Positions 43,048 through 55,426 are shown, counted from the first letter of the stretch. The stretch: 64,000 nt of DNA from Lichina pygmaea (GCA_963422465.1 OY730175.1:2356001-2420000); one strand, 5' to 3'. The notes: generated by a model from the letters alone, not told the origin. Translations and numbers: made by a program.

Positions 43048-43892
43048 ATGCATCTTGTCTCACTCCTGCCGGCGATCGTTGCCCTGTGCTTGACGCAATC
43101 AGCAGTGGGACTTCCGCATCCCCAAGAACAAGAGCAGCAAAAGCAGCAAAAGCAGCAATCGCAGCGCGACATCAGCCGAGATGTCGGGATGTTTAGTCTG
43201 GGCGCAGGTCTAGGCGCTGGTGTCACAGCTTGGGGCATCCAACTGGGGCGCGAAACCCCTCAGAATCGTCGAGGGGCAACCCAGAACCAGGTCAGCTTGT
43301 GGTCTGCAAGAGCTCCAACGCTGAATGAGAGCTGATTCCAATTTTAAGCCGTCGCAGGGAAGAGTCAAACGTCCACCGTACGACACTGGCCGGATCGCAA
43401 AACTTCTGAGAAAGAACCATCCTTTGAAATTATGCATCTACGCCAACATGTTTCAAAGGGATATGTCTGTATGTATCTCCGTGGTCACCCATCAGATGCT
43501 TCTGATTTTCAGGATCGTATTGACCGAGCCGACTAACGCCACTCAAGTCAAACGACGTATCGGATGAAGAGCAGATGTCATTCGTCAGACCCAGTTTGTG
43601 GAATCGCGCTGTCGACTTGTGTTCCTTTATGGCCGGTTGGTCCCCAGACCTTAGGGTCAGCCTCGGTGAAGATGAGTGGGTGCAACTTGGTGACTTCGCC
43701 CCGGACGACGACGGCCCCCGAGAAACACAACAGTTCAGCATGAACAGCATCAAGCAGTTTCTTCCGCACCTGGCCAAAACTGCGGTCTCTTACATTGGGC
43801 CATCGCAGGAGATGAAGCCATACGCAGGTCCATCTATGGGTCGGCCTAAGGTGCTGTTCCAAGGAGCCTCCCTTCGACCGCGAAGCATGTAG
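43048..43892 (+). CDS. Predicted secreted protein, 232 aa, unknown family
   Basis: Three-exon model: 43048-43290, 43358-43468 and 43548-43892. Intron 2 has a GTATGT donor, an ACTAAC branch (43532-43537) and an AAG acceptor, and all joins are in frame. The first ~22 residues (MHLVSLLPAIVALCLTQSAVG) form a typical signal peptide, followed by a Gln-rich stretch. A Gly/Ala hydrophobic segment (SLGAGLGAGVTAWGIQLG) could be membrane-associated. The C-terminal part includes SLWNRAVDLCSFMAGW and an acidic FAPDDD. No known domain is recognised. Intron 1 has a weaker donor (GTCAGC); without splicing the frame would stop at 43335 after 95 aa. Candidate small secreted protein; function unknown. Confidence 0.5.
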
Positions 43893-44260
43893 GCAGCTTC
43901 AAGAGGTTGACGCCAAGCCTGCCACGTCTGACCCCACCAACGTCCTCCAGCGCATGATTACACCATTGCTCTGACCTTTGGTCGAAGCCTTTTTATCATC
44001 TTTTCTTGTCGCAAAGCAAAATTTTTAATTAGGAGGAGGGAGAAGCTGCATGAACACCGTATCCACCCCACTATCCATGCCATGCAAAGCAACATTGATG
44101 TGGCTCTGGAAAGCTGTTTGAAGTGCCAGGGATAGCTTCACCTCAGAACAAACGAAGCATGTGTACAGTACTTGGCGTACAACACGCAGACTGCTTGGGA
44201 ATATGTGCGAAGCACAAAGGTTTGAGGATAGAAGATTGCAAGGTGCTGGGAAGGCCGTCG
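43893..44260. other. Convergent intergenic region
   Basis: Between the 3' ends of the secreted-protein and tryptophanyl-tRNA synthetase genes. No gene or repeat seen. Confidence 0.4.
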
Positions 44261-45710
44261 TCATTTGTCCGTCTCCTTACCCTTGGGCACTACTTCGTCT
44301 AGCTGTGTTGGGTTGGGATTGCCTCCCCACGCCAGCTTCCTCTGGGACATGAACTCCTTGACGACGTCCGGCGCCACTTTAGCCTTTCGCTCTTGAAACT
44401 CCTTGACGTATTCCTGCAGCTCCCTGATGCAGATTTGCTTCAGTTCGCCGGACAGCATCTCGCCCTTCTGATACGACGTCTTGATTCTTTCCAGTTCCGC
44501 ATCGTCTTCGAGGAAGAAGGTGAGATATTGATAGGAGACATCGACGTCTGGATTGCCGCCTAGCGCTCTCTGTTCTTCGGCAGATGCTTGGCCCCCGGAG
44601 AACGCGTACTTGTTGATCTTCTTCTTGATGGCATTTGCGGCATCATGCATGAAAATCGCAGAGATGTCTATGCTCGCTGACATCTTGCTGCCGGGTCCTT
44701 GAAGGGCCGGTAGGAAGATGGAATGGATCAATGACGGCTTGTGGTACTTCAGCCTTGCAGCGACGTCACGCGTCATCCGGAAATATGGATCCTGGTCAAT
44801 AGCACAGGGAATGAGTGCCGGGATTGACGCATTCTTCTTCCGATCAGGACCGAAGATATGGGGGAATGTTGTCGCAAACGACGTCGCCGCCTGGATCGAA
44901 GCGAAATGGATCTTGCCAATATTGTCACTGCCATGGCAGTTCAGCTTCCATGTGTTCGTTGAGAGAAGGTGAATCACCTGTCGTTGAAACCAAAGATGGC
45001 TTTACTCTGGTTCGCCGTCACGCATCGGCTGATTCGTACAACATTTTGGTAAAAGTCTCCTCCCATGAACTCAAGGTCGCTGAAGATGAAGGTCTTCTTG
45101 GGGTCGAAACCGACAGCGATGATATCCTTTGCATTCTGTTTGGAGAAGCCAATAACGTTGTCAATGCTGAGATCAGGCTTGAAGAGGAATTTCTCGTCGT
45201 CGGTCAACATGATGACCAGCGGAACATCGAAGACGTCTTGTAGCCACCTGCATATCCGTCAGTACCTGACCCTGCCTACAGTCAAAGATCCAACCCGTAC
45301 TTGGTGAACTCGAACGGAATCATGTGTCCCAAATGCATGCTTTCGCTACTCGGGCCTCTGCCGGTGTACAGAAAGAAGGGCTTCCCTTTCTCATAGCGGT
45401 CGAGGATGATCTCTAGCTCCCGATGGCTGAAGACGATGCCTCTGCGCATATATCTATGCGGCTCCTGACCCGTCACTCTCTTGAATCTATCCAAGAGAGC
45501 CTGATCAATGCGCTTCGTCCCGAACTGCGAGATGAGCTTGTCGTAGTCAATGGCCAAGGCAACGCCATTGACCACCTCACCCGAGACCGACCATGGGTTG
45601 ACATCTTGTTCAATTCGATTGGGCCGTCCTTGGTCATCACCGACATTCAGATCTCCTAGTTTCCGCGGGATACCAGCGTCTCCTTGCGGTATTGGAGCCT
45701 CCTCACTCAT
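44261..45710 (-). CDS. WRS1: Cytosolic tryptophanyl-tRNA synthetase
   Basis: Three exons: 45301-45710, 44978-45247 and 44261-44927, giving 448 aa. It charges tRNA-Trp with tryptophan for cytosolic translation. Class I signature residues: HLGH at 126-129 in [20 protein letters not shown], the KMSAS loop at 308-312 (KMSKS-type), and substrate-pocket sequences [12 protein letters not shown] and [12 protein letters not shown]. The length and the N-terminal NPWSV...IDYDKLI region match the eukaryotic cytosolic type rather than the mitochondrial one. Introns are 53 and 50 nt. Start chosen at [10 protein letters not shown]; an in-frame ATG at 45770 would add 20 residues. Divergent from the PRELI-like gene across 209 bp. 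Confidence 0.95.
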
Positions 45711-45919
45711 CGTTGAACTGTTGTCAGCACAACACTGCTCGTACGCATGGCAGTCGTCAACAGCGGGCAACTGGCCGGTGGATGACTAATCACATGCACG
45801 TGACTACCGGTACCGGTACGGTACCGGTAAGGGTTCGTCTACTTTTCGGCGCTCTCAATGTGCAGCGACTGCGTGAACACCATTGAAATGGCAAGATACC
45901 AATAACGAAGATCCGCAGC
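45711..45919. promoter_or_regulatory. Divergent promoter with a 25-bp inverted repeat
   Basis: The 209-bp gap between two genes transcribed away from each other. It contains a CACGTG E-box (45797-45802) immediately followed by a perfect inverted repeat at 45805-45829: arms TACCGGTACCG and CGGTACCGGTA around a GTA centre. The placement suggests a shared binding site for a dimeric regulator. The binding factor is unknown. Confidence 0.55.
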
Positions 45920-46720
45920 ATGGTGAAGTTCTACGAGAGCCACTTCAGCTATGAGTACGCTTTTCCCACCGTCACATTGGCATACTTCCTCCGATACCCG
46001 AATCCATACTCGAGACATGTCCTTTCGACCGACGTCATCGACCGCTATATCGATCCGGAAACGCGCCGGCTCCACACAGTACGGTTGCATCTCAAACGGT
46101 CAAAGGTTCCGTCAGCGATCCTGAAGATTCTCCCTCGAAGCATCGTCGGCTCTTTGAAGGGCAGTGCTGGACAAAGCTATATCCTGGAGAAGAGCGTGAT
46201 CGACCTGCAAGCAGGCTGGATGAGCACGGAAACCAAGAACCTCGAATGGACCGGCGTACTAAGTGTAGTGGAGAGACAAAAGTACTCAAGGCCCTCTCTG
46301 GTGGATCGTGTTGCCCTGGGCACTCCTGCCGGGGACAGTTCCCAGCCATGGTCCCGCGAGGAAGAGGCGCACACCGACGTGATGACAACTGTTATGCTCC
46401 GCTCTCGGCTGGGACAAGCGAGAACACTTGGATCCAAGCAAACGCGGACCGGGCCGAATTCGAATGGGCAAGTCCTGGACGACGAAGACGAGCCACCTGT
46501 GACACGAGGGCTCTTCTCGTCGTGGTCAATGAGCTCGATACAGAAGTCAGTCGAGCTCATCGGGATCAGGCGGAGCCGAGATCATCTCATGAAGAGCAAG
46601 GAAGGCATGCAGCTGGTTCTGGGACGATTACGAAATGGGGGCCTCGGCTGTGTCTTGGAAGGCATGCGGCGGGACGCGACGCTTCCCCATGGCGGAAATG
46701 GGCCCTGGAGCCATACATAG
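45920..46720 (+). CDS. UPS1: PRELI/MSF1-domain lipid-transfer protein (Ups1-like)
   Basis: A single-exon 266-aa frame. Ups/PRELI proteins act in the mitochondrial intermembrane space with Mdm35 and move phosphatidic acid (Ups1) or phosphatidylserine (Ups2) between membranes for cardiolipin and phosphatidylethanolamine synthesis. The N-terminus, with FLRYPNPYSRHVLSTDVIDR, matches Ups1 (RYPNPYSPHVLSIDT in yeast) better than Ups2. TRRLHTVRLHLKRSKVP, YILEKSVIDL and NLEWTGVLSVVERQKYSRP continue the domain. Residues ~145-210 are a low-complexity insertion absent from yeast Ups1. The end (GMQLVLGRLRNGGLGCVLEG) restores the terminal helix. The Ups1 assignment over Ups2/3 is inference. Confidence 0.88.
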   Translation: MVKFYESHFSYEYAFPTVTLAYFLRYPNPYSRHVLSTDVIDRYIDPETRRLHTVRLHLKRSKVPSAILKILPRSIVGSLKGSAGQSYILEKSVIDLQAGWMSTETKNLEWTGVLSVVERQKYSRPSLVDRVALGTPAGDSSQPWSREEEAHTDVMTTVMLRSRLGQARTLGSKQTRTGPNSNGQVLDDEDEPPVTRGLFSSWSMSSIQKSVELIGIRRSRDHLMKSKEGMQLVLGRLRNGGLGCVLEGMRRDATLPHGGNGPWSHT

Positions 46721-47429
46721 CAGGGGGGAGCCGAGGGCGCCGAGGACAGCCCACCCATCAGGCATCCCAACACACTCTTTGTCCATGCAGCTCTGTGGGT
46801 AGGGCATTATGCGGCCTGAAGTGTCGTTTCTTACATTGGCGTTGAGCGTATCCTGGGTGTTGGTTTGGCCATGGTGTCTTTGGACGGGGAAACCCTGCAG
46901 CCATGGTCCGTAGGTTTCCACAAAGCTTCATTATATGTTTTATTTGGCAACTATTCAATCGAGATGAGACCGTTCCCTCTCTCCGCTCTGAAACTGGAAT
47001 CTTTGCAACATCAGATAGTGACTGAGCAGCTACCGCATTGCTTGACTATCCTGGCTGCCCTTTAGTATATAGGCTAGTCAGCAGCTCGTGTGTAAGACGT
47101 CTCTTGGCCCTGATCCCTTGACGAAACCCACCTTCTCTCCTCCACCTCCACAAGTAACCCTGGTGACCGCTACAGGTTCGGGCCTGCCCCAACCAGGTTT
47201 TTCATGTCCTGATATTACTATAAGACACTCACGGAGCTTCCACTACATCCATTGTCCAAAATCAGACTGTCTTTGGAAAGCCTCGAGAAGAGGTGGCCCA
47301 GGCGGTGCATCCCAGCGGCTCGCTCAGGGCCCAGCACTCTCAAACTTTCACAGTAGCGCTGTGAAAGCTGTCACAATCATCAGACAAGATCATTAGACAA
47401 AACAATACCCAAGTGGGACAGCTATAGCA
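46721..47429. other. Intergenic region before transposon nest 2
   Basis: No gene seen. The TSD of Gypsy A' (TAGCA, 47425-47429) ends it. Confidence 0.4.
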
Positions 47430-48127
47430 TGTTACGATCCCTGGGAAGGGAGCCACTCATTTATAAGCAGACAGGCCACGGGCCAGACAAGAGGACACCA
47501 TGGAAAAGTCAAGTGACCAAACTGACAAAGGGTCACGTGACTGTCGAGACAAACACGGGTAGCTCGACGCAGCATGCATGAAGCATTAAGACAATCTCAC
47601 CAGTCTCGACGCAGGGTGCAGGAAGCATCGAGACAATCTCACCTGTCTCGACACAGCATGCATGACGTGTCAAGACAATCTCACCAGTCTCGACACAGGG
47701 TGCATAACATGGTGGGACTGTCGAGACAATCTCACCCGTCTCGACACAGTGTGCATGAGGCGTCGAGACAATCTCACCTGTCTTGACGCAGGATGCATAG
47801 TATGGTGGGACTGTCAAGACAATCTCACCTGTCTTGACGTCGAGACTGTCAAGACAATCTTGATTATCTTGACAGGCCAGCACTATATAGTCTGGCGATA
47901 GTTCCCTTATAAAACAATTGTCTTCAACTCATGTTGTGATCCAGACAACTAGATCTACTTCAATACAATTCTTTTGTACAAAGCCATTGATCAGGTGTCA
48001 CCACCACCATGTTCCACCAAACCTCTTCGCACTCCTTGACACTCCTCTCCTGCGAGAACCAACCCGCCTTCCGCATCTCACCCTTAATCCTATACTCGGT
48101 TAGGACAGCACAGTACAGACTGCAACA
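47430..48127 (+). repeat. 5' LTR of Gypsy A' (698 bp)
   Basis: The A'-type outer module has a backward TATA (rc TTATAAATG near 47459), GTCACGTGAC (47532-47541), a longer mixed array of GACAATCTCACC units and the shared inner half with forward TATA near 47884. Confidence 0.9.
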
Positions 48128-48999
48128 CTTTGAAGACCCTCAAGGATGAGTACCTCAGGAGCAACCAACCCCAACTTCCCAGATGGAAAGATTAGCGTCA
48201 CCAAGCCAGACCTGTTCTACGGCGAAAGGAACAAGGTTGACGACTGGCTTATGCAACTTCAAGTCTACTTTCAATTCCAACCAGAAACAAGGCTGCCTAA
48301 AGAAAAGTGGCCACTCTTTGCAACCACTTACATGAGAGGTAATACCCACTGATAGATTAAGCCTTACGTCAACAAACATCTCTCAGGAAACAGAGACCAC
48401 GACAGCATATTGGAATGGATGACAAAATAGACACAATTCAAGGACAAGATCAAAAGGATCTTTGGACTATCTAACAAAGACAAAGTGGCTATACAAATGA
48501 TCTAGCACATCAAGCAACAACGCTCAGCTGCAGAGTACACCACACAGTTCAAACAATACTCAGTACTGACTGACTGGGATAACGATGCCCTAATAGTCAT
48601 GTACTGACATGGACTCAAGGAAAACATGAAGAACAAGATCACCTTCGACGGACAAGCAGTCAACACACTGGACAAACTCATCACACAAGCAATCAACATC
48701 AACAACAAGTTATTCGAGTGAGTGATGGAGAAGCGCCACGACGGAGGATACAGCCACCCTGCATGGCATGTGAGCAACCACTACAAGCCGCCTAACAGGG
48801 TACTACCACATGATCCATATAGCTATACACCCATGGAACTAGATGCAGTCCACCACAGGGGAAGGTTCACGAAGGGAAGAAACAACAAAAAAAGGAAAGC
48901 ACTGAAGTACTATGCCTGTGGCAGGCTAGACCACATGGTGAAAGACTGTTGTTCAAAGAACAAGGTGCACTGACAGCAACTTAATACACTCGACAGAGA

Positions 49000-49544
49000 T
49001 GTTGCGGTCCGTACCGTACCGTCCTATCCGAGTATAGGATTAGGGCGAGAGGTGGAAGGCGGGTTGGTTCTCGCAGGAGAGGAGTGTCAAGGAGCGCGAA
49101 GGGGTTTGGTGGAACGTGGTGGTGGTGACACCTGATCAACGGCTTCGTACAAAAGGATTGTATTGAAGTAGATCTAGTTGTCTGGATCACAACATGAGTT
49201 GAAGACGATCGTTCCATAGGGGAACTATCGCTGGACTATATAGTGCTCAGTTCGTGAGCACAGTGAGCTCTGCTCACTTTGCTCACAGTTCATGCACGCT
49301 GCGGTGAGCTGGGTGAGCTCTGCTCACTTTGCTCACTTGTTCATGCACGCTGCGGCGAGCTGGGTGAGCTCTGCTCACTTTGCTCACTTGTTCGTGCATA
49401 TGCATGCTGCGGCAAGCACCCCCTGGTTTGTCTCGCCAGTCACGTGACTGGTTCCCGTGCCATGCTGTCTGGTACTTCTGTCCAGTATCCTGTCTGCTGC
49501 TTTCTGTGAGTATATAAAGACTGTGTTCCTCCTGGGTCGTAACA
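49000..49544 (-). repeat. 3' LTR of Gypsy D (545 bp)
   Basis: B-type module: ~50-bp GAGCTCTGCTCACTTTGCTC units, GTCACGTGAC (49439-49448) and backward TATA (TATATAAAG, 49511-49519). Confidence 0.9.
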
Positions 49545-49587
49545 CTATCCTCCTCTCCATCTTTCATCATCTTGATGAAATCTGGTC

Positions 49588-49902
49588 ATGCCTCCAAAGT
49601 CATGTGCGACTGTTAGCCGAACTCAGCTTACTGCTCAAATCCGCGATCAGGGTTTTGTTTCGCATACGCCCTGCGACTTTTGTGTTCTCCGTGGTTGTCC
49701 GTGCTTCCAGATGCCGGGAGAAGACGATAAGTTGAAATGTGCTGCGTGCACTCGGCGTGGAAGGTCTTGTGTCTCTGTGTCCTGGGAATCTCTGAACATG
49801 TCCCGGGACAACCTCCGTGAGGATGTGGCCGCTGACAAGGCAACACACGATGCACTCTTTGAACAACTTGCCACGGTGCAGGCTTGTCTGTCTTGGAAGT
49901 GA
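49588..49902 (+). CDS. Antisense Cys-rich accessory ORF of Gypsy D
   Basis: A 104-aa open frame running against pol and starting 44 nt from the 3' LTR. The backward TATA (49511-49519) is ~70 nt upstream of the ATG. It encodes CDFCVLRGCPC and CAACTRRGRSC at the same spacing as the Gypsy A copies, followed by SWESLNMSRDNLREDVAADK. It differs from the Gypsy A version at many residues, while the cysteines and the SWESLNM block are kept, which suggests past constraint on the protein. Function unknown; a small zinc-binding regulator is one possibility. Confidence 0.7.
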   Translation: MPPKSCATVSRTQLTAQIRDQGFVSHTPCDFCVLRGCPCFQMPGEDDKLKCAACTRRGRSCVSVSWESLNMSRDNLREDVAADKATHDALFEQLATVQACLSWK

Positions 49903-52900
49903 AAGGTGTTGGAGGGCGCCGAGGTCTGTGCGAAGCAGAAGCTTCAGTGCTTGGTGAAAGAGATGGAGTCGGATGGCGAGGATTTGACTTGATCAGTCAT
50001 TGACGTGTCCCTCTTGCAGGCTGAGCTGTTCAGTCCTGCTCCTGCTGAAACTGTCGCAGAAGAAGCTGGCAGTTCGTGAGGTTCTTGAGTGGTTCCCAGG
50101 TATTTTCCGAGTCTGGGTATCCTTTCCACTTGACAAGGTATTGCTGATCTTTTCTAGCCAGGATCTGTTCAACTTCGAACTCTTGTTCTTCTTCAGGTTG
50201 ATAATGGAATGTTTCCTGCAAGGGTGTGCTCTGGTCGGCTGGTTCAATCATCAATATATGAAAGTTTGGATGGACTCTGGCATCCCTTGGTAGTCGTATC
50301 TTGATGTTGACTGATCCTGTTTTTTCTTCGACTGAAAATAGTCTGACCTTGATGTTGTCAAGTTTCTTTGTCTTTGGTTTCTTTGTTTTCCAATTTCTTG
50401 TGAGAAGGTAGACTTTATCCCCCTTCTTTAGCTGAGGTGCCATTTTCAATTTCTTGTCTATTTGACGTTGTATTCTTTCTGAGGTCTCTTGAAGGTAGTG
50501 CCTCATCATTGTGTGTTTGTCATAGGAGCTTGTTATGTTGGAGTGCTTTCTCCATGTTTGGTGAAGCTCTGCTTGGCATCCTGATGTTTGCATGTTGTCC
50601 AAAATTGGCAAAAAATGGTGATTCCTTTGTTGAGTCTGATCTGTGCTGGTTGATTGCCAGCTGTGCCACCAGTAATAACTGTGCCCAATTGCTGTGGGTC
50701 TTGTTGATGTAATGCTGTAAGTAAGTCTCCAGGACTTGGTTTGCTTGCTCTGTCTGGCTGTCAGTTCGTGGGTGATAGGCCGTAGACATTTTGGGTTTTG
50801 TTCCCATGGCTGCACTGATTGTTTTCCAGTAGTTGGATGTGAAGAGTTTGTCTCTGTCTGTAATGATCATGATCAGAACTCCGTGGTCTCTGACCAATCT
50901 GTCCAGTAAGAGGTGTCCCAACTGTTCTGCTGTGTAGGTCTCCTTGAATAGTACTGCTATTACATATTTTGTGAATCTGTCCACTATCACTATAATTGAG
51001 TCGTAGGTGATTCCTGTGACTGGGTCTTTGGACTTGGGTAGCTTTGTGATGAAGTCTATTGACACGTCTTCCCACAGGCCTCTCGGTATTGTGTTCGGGT
51101 GTCCTTCTCCATATAGCTTATGTCTTCCATGTTTGTTTTTCTGGCATAGTAGACACTTGCTGATGTAGTTTGTGACATGTTGTCAGAGGTTAATGACATT
51201 GTTCCCTGCCCATTGGATAAGGTCTGTGGTCTTGGAGATTCCTGGGTGACCATGTGCTGGATTATCGTGGTAGTTTCTTATTAGTTCTTCAGTGTCTTCT
51301 GCTGTGAGCTTGTTGATCTGTGGTTGAGGTACCAAGTTTCCTTGCTGGTCCTGTTGTAAGATCGTTCCTTGGTGTTCATCATCTTCTATGTGGTTTTTTT
51401 GTCGGCTTAGTGCGTCTGCTCTCCTATTGTCTTGTCCAGGGGTGTACAAGATCTTGAACTTATGTTGCCCTAGGAGTTCAGCCTATCTGACTTGCTGTCT
51501 GTTCAGCTTCTTGGTTGTCGTGAACGTTGTCAGATTCTTGTGGTCTGTGAGAACAGTGAGTTCAGAACTGCTTTCTGCGTACACTCTCCAGTGTTTGAGT
51601 GTGTTGACAACTGCCAGTAGCTCTTTATCGTGGATATCATAGTTTTGTTCTGCTTGTGTTATTTTTCGTGAGTAGTAGGCAACTGGGTGCCACTTGCCGT
51701 CTGCCTGTTGGCATAGACATGCTCCCACTGCCTGATCTGAAGTGTCTGTCTTGATTCATGTTGGTTGGCCTGTCTTGAAGTTGAGGAGAACTGGTTCCTT
51801 GGCGCAAACATCCTTGAGCTGTTGGAATACTTTTTGTTGTCTCTCTGTCCACCAGTACTCCACGTCCTTCTTTGTGAGTTCTGTCAGTGGTGTTGCCATC
51901 TGTGAGTAGTTCTTTATGAACTGTCGGTTGAAGTTGGCAAATCCTAGGAAGGCTTGTACTTCCTTAACTGACATCAGTGTTGGCTATTACTGAATCACTT
52001 TGATTGTCTCAGGGTCAATCTTGATCCCTTCAATCCCTATAACATATCTGAGGAATTCAACTTCCGGTTTGTTGAACTCGCATTTCTTTGGGTTAAGCTT
52101 GAGCTCTGCCTGTTGTAGGCATCGTAGAACATCCTTCACATGTTTGGTATGTTCCTGTTGCGTGTTCGAGTAGACAAGAATGTCATCCAGGTAGGTGATA
52201 GCTGTTTGGTCCAGGTGTGCTCTGATGATGTTGTTGATCAATGCTTGACATGTTGCTGGTGTGTTCGTGAGTCTGAATAGTATAACCAGATACTCGTAGT
52301 GTCTGTATCAGGTTCTGAAGGCTGTCTTCCATTCTTCTCCTTCTTTCATGCGTATCAGGTTGTATACTCCTTTCAAGTCTAGCTTGGTAAAGATTGTAGC
52401 TTGGCTGATCCTGTCTTGCAATTTGTTCACATTTGGCAACAGATATCAGTTCTTGATGGTAATGTTGTTGAGTTTCCTGTAATCCACACAAAGTCGAAGA
52501 CTTCTGTCTTTCTTTGGTGCAAATAGTATCGGGTATCCTGCTGGCAATTGAGATTCTCGAATGAAACCCTTTTTCAGGTTTTCCTCCAGGTACTCGCGAA
52601 GTACTTGGAGCTCTTTCTCTGATAACTGGTAAATTGGTCTAAATCCTGGCTCTGTCCCTGGTTGCAACTTGATCTCATGATCCCAAGGTTAGTGCTTAGG
52701 CAACACTGCTGTTGTTGTCTCTTCCTGAAAGAGGTTATCATACCCAGGTCAGTACTCTTCAGAGATCTCCAGACAGTTAACAACTTCCTCTCTCTTTATC
52801 TCTGACTGTTTGGCCACCTGGTTCCGGGGTGTGCCTGTCAAGGTGGACCTCTTCTCTTGAGAGTTGTCCTTTCTGTCAGTGAGGTTCCACTGAGGACTCC

Positions 52901-54883
52901 TTCCCTCATCTGTCCACACCTTCTGCGGCTGGTAACAGGTCTGAGCTGTGTTGTTAGTGCAGTTCCTAAATGTGAGTACTCCTGTCCTCCAGTTAACAAC
53001 TGGGTTGTGCTTCTTTAGCCAAGGCATCCCCAAATAGATATTCTGAGTAGCCAACTTGACAATATCAAGGTGGATCCTTTCAGCATAGTGTCCGGTAACT
53101 ATTTCCATTGGCTGCGTCTCATGGCAGACTAGCTCTGTCTGTCCATTTGCTATCGCGAGCTGATAGGGCTGCTGCTTGCGTCTTCTTCCAGTGCTGAGGG
53201 TGTCGTAAAGTTGCCTTGAGATGTAGTTTCCGCTGGCTCCAGAGTCAACAAGTGCGTATGTCCGTACTGGCGTGTTGGCGTGTAGTGACACAGGCAATCG
53301 CAGGTGCTTTGTGTTGCTAGGGGTCATGTTGTTGAGCTCCTGATGTCGCCCCTTGACAAGAGAGTTCAGTCTTTTCCTGATTGAAGTGTCTTTCCACTGA
53401 CTGGGCAATAGGTCCAGCCATTCCCATCAGTCCTGAGGAATCTGTTCATGAATTTGTCTTGCTGATGCTTGTCACATCCAGGCTTGAGGCAGTACTGCCA
53501 ATTGTTGACGTAGCAGTTGTGGTTGTTGCCTTGCTGTAGGAACATGAGGTGTTTGTGCCAGTCATGTGTGTGCCCGGGGAATGCGGTGTGTTGGTGTTTG
53601 TCCCAAAGATGGATCTCACACGCATCCTTCTTGCAATTGACCCAATGCTTGTGGCAGGTGGCGTGGTAGGGTGAATGTCCTCCGTACCTTTGTAGTTGTT
53701 CGTGGTAGGTGCAGTAGTACTTTGTGCAAAACCTCCACTGTAGTTCACCGTGCCGTAGATTTCGTGGGTCCATGCTGTAAGCATAGCTTCCTTGTGGTAT
53801 TTCTTCTTTGATAGACGTGGGTTTGTCTCAGTCCCCATCAGAGGTGGTTAAGGGCTTCTGTCCCTTGTTCTGACCTGTCTGTTCTGGTAGGTCCTTGCCT
53901 CCTGATGTTGCCAGTTGGTGGGCTGCTTCTAATGTCTGATCGTAGTTGTCCTATTGTTTGAGGAATAGCTGAGCCTCTCCTGGTGGGTTCTCTGGCTTGA
54001 TGACATTCCAGTCTCTGTCAAGTGTATTAAGTTGCTGTCAGTGCACCTTGTTCTTTAAACAACAGTCTTTCGCCATGTGGCCTAGCTTGCCACAGGCATA
54101 GCACTTCAGTGCTTTCCTCTTTTTGTTGTTCCTTCCCTTCGTGAACCTTCCCTTGTGGTGGACTGCATCCAGTTCCATGGGTGTATAGCCATATGGGTCA
54201 TGTGGTGGTGCCTTGTTAGGTGGCTTGTAGTGGTTGCTCACATGCCATGCGGGGTGGCTGTATCCTCCGTCGTGGTGTTTCTCCATTGCTCGCTTGAATA
54301 GTTTGTCATTGATGTTGATTGCTTGTGCGATGAGTTCATCCAGTGTGTTGACTGCTTGTCTGTCGAAGGTGATTTCATCCTTCATGTTTTCCTTGAGTCC
54401 ATGTCAGTACATGACCATCAGGGTGTCATCGTCCCAGTCAGTCAGTACTGAGTATTGTTTGAACTGCGTGGTGTACTCTACGGCTGAGTGTTGTTGCTTG
54501 ATGTGCTGGATCATCTGTATAGCCACTTTGTCTTTGTTAGATAGTCCAAGGATCCTTTTGATCTTGTCCTTGAATCACATCCATTTTGTCATCTATTCTG
54601 TTGTGCCGTCATGGTCTCCGTTTCCTGAGAGATGCTTGTTGACGTAGGGCTTGATCTATCGATAAGTATTACCTCTCATGTAAGTGGTTGCGAAGAGGGG
54701 CCACTTGTCCTTAGGCAGCTTTGTCTCTAGTTGGAATTGAAAGTAGACTTGGAGTTGCATGAGCCAGTCGTTGACCTTGTTTCTTTCGCTGTAGAACAGG
54801 TCTGGCTTGGCGACGCTAATCTTTCCATCTGGGAAGTTGGGGTTGGTTGCTCCTGAGGTACTTATCCTTGAGGGTCTTCAAAG

Positions 54884-55426
54884 TGTTGCAGTCTGTACTG
54901 TACTGTCCTATCCGAGTATAGGATTAGGGCGAGAGGTGGAAGGCGGGTTGGTTCTCGCAGGAGAGGAGTGTCAAGGAGTGCGAAGGGGTTTGGTGGAACA
55001 TGGTGGTGGTGACACCTGATCAACAGCTTCGTACAAAAGGATTGTATTGAAGTAGATCTAGTTGTCTGGATCACAACATGAGTTGAAGATGATTGTTCCA
55101 TAGGGGAACTATCGCCGGACTATATAGTGCTCAGTTCGTGAGCACAGTGAGCTCTGCTCACTTTGCTCACGGTTCATGCACGCTGCGGCGAGCTGGGTGA
55201 GCTCTGCTCACTTTGCTCACTTGTTCATGCACGCTGCGGCGAGCTGGGTGAGCTCTGCTCACTTTGCTCACTTGTTCGTGCATATGCATGCTGCGGCGAG
55301 CACCCCCTGGTTTGTCTTACCGGTCACGTGACTGGTTCCCGTGCCACGCTGTCTGGTACTTCTGTCCAGTATCCTGTCTGCTGCTTTCTGTGAGTATATA
55401 AAGACTGTTCCTCCTGGGTCGTAACA
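54884..55426 (-). repeat. 5' LTR of Gypsy D (543 bp)
   Basis: Partner of 49000-49544, with the same B-type module, GTCACGTGAC near 55324 and backward TATA near 55394. Confidence 0.9.

Larger units (their letters stand above)
49000..55426 (-). mobile_element. Gypsy D: chromovirus with B-type LTRs
   Basis: A 6.4-kb element read right to left: 5' LTR 54884-55426, gag (54857 down to ~54038, with CYACGKLGHMAKDC), Cys/His-rich region (53773-53446), protease (LVDSGASGNYIS, ~53250), reverse transcriptase (52667-51990, YLDDILVYS), RNase H (51728-51483), integrase (51449-50520), chromodomain (~50200-50040) and 3' LTR 49000-49544. Its LTRs are B-type, like the element at the left edge of the window. 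The flanks (AGAGA and ACCAG) are not duplicated, and they are distant points of Gypsy A', so a simple insertion does not explain it. The two LTRs are nearly equal in length (545 and 543 bp). It looks complete in layout but is a fossil with roughly ten breaks. Confidence 0.9.

Noticed and set aside
42942-43093. Separate small secreted-protein gene
   Set aside because: Only the signal-like start is convincing. No splice join or continued coding sequence could be supported.
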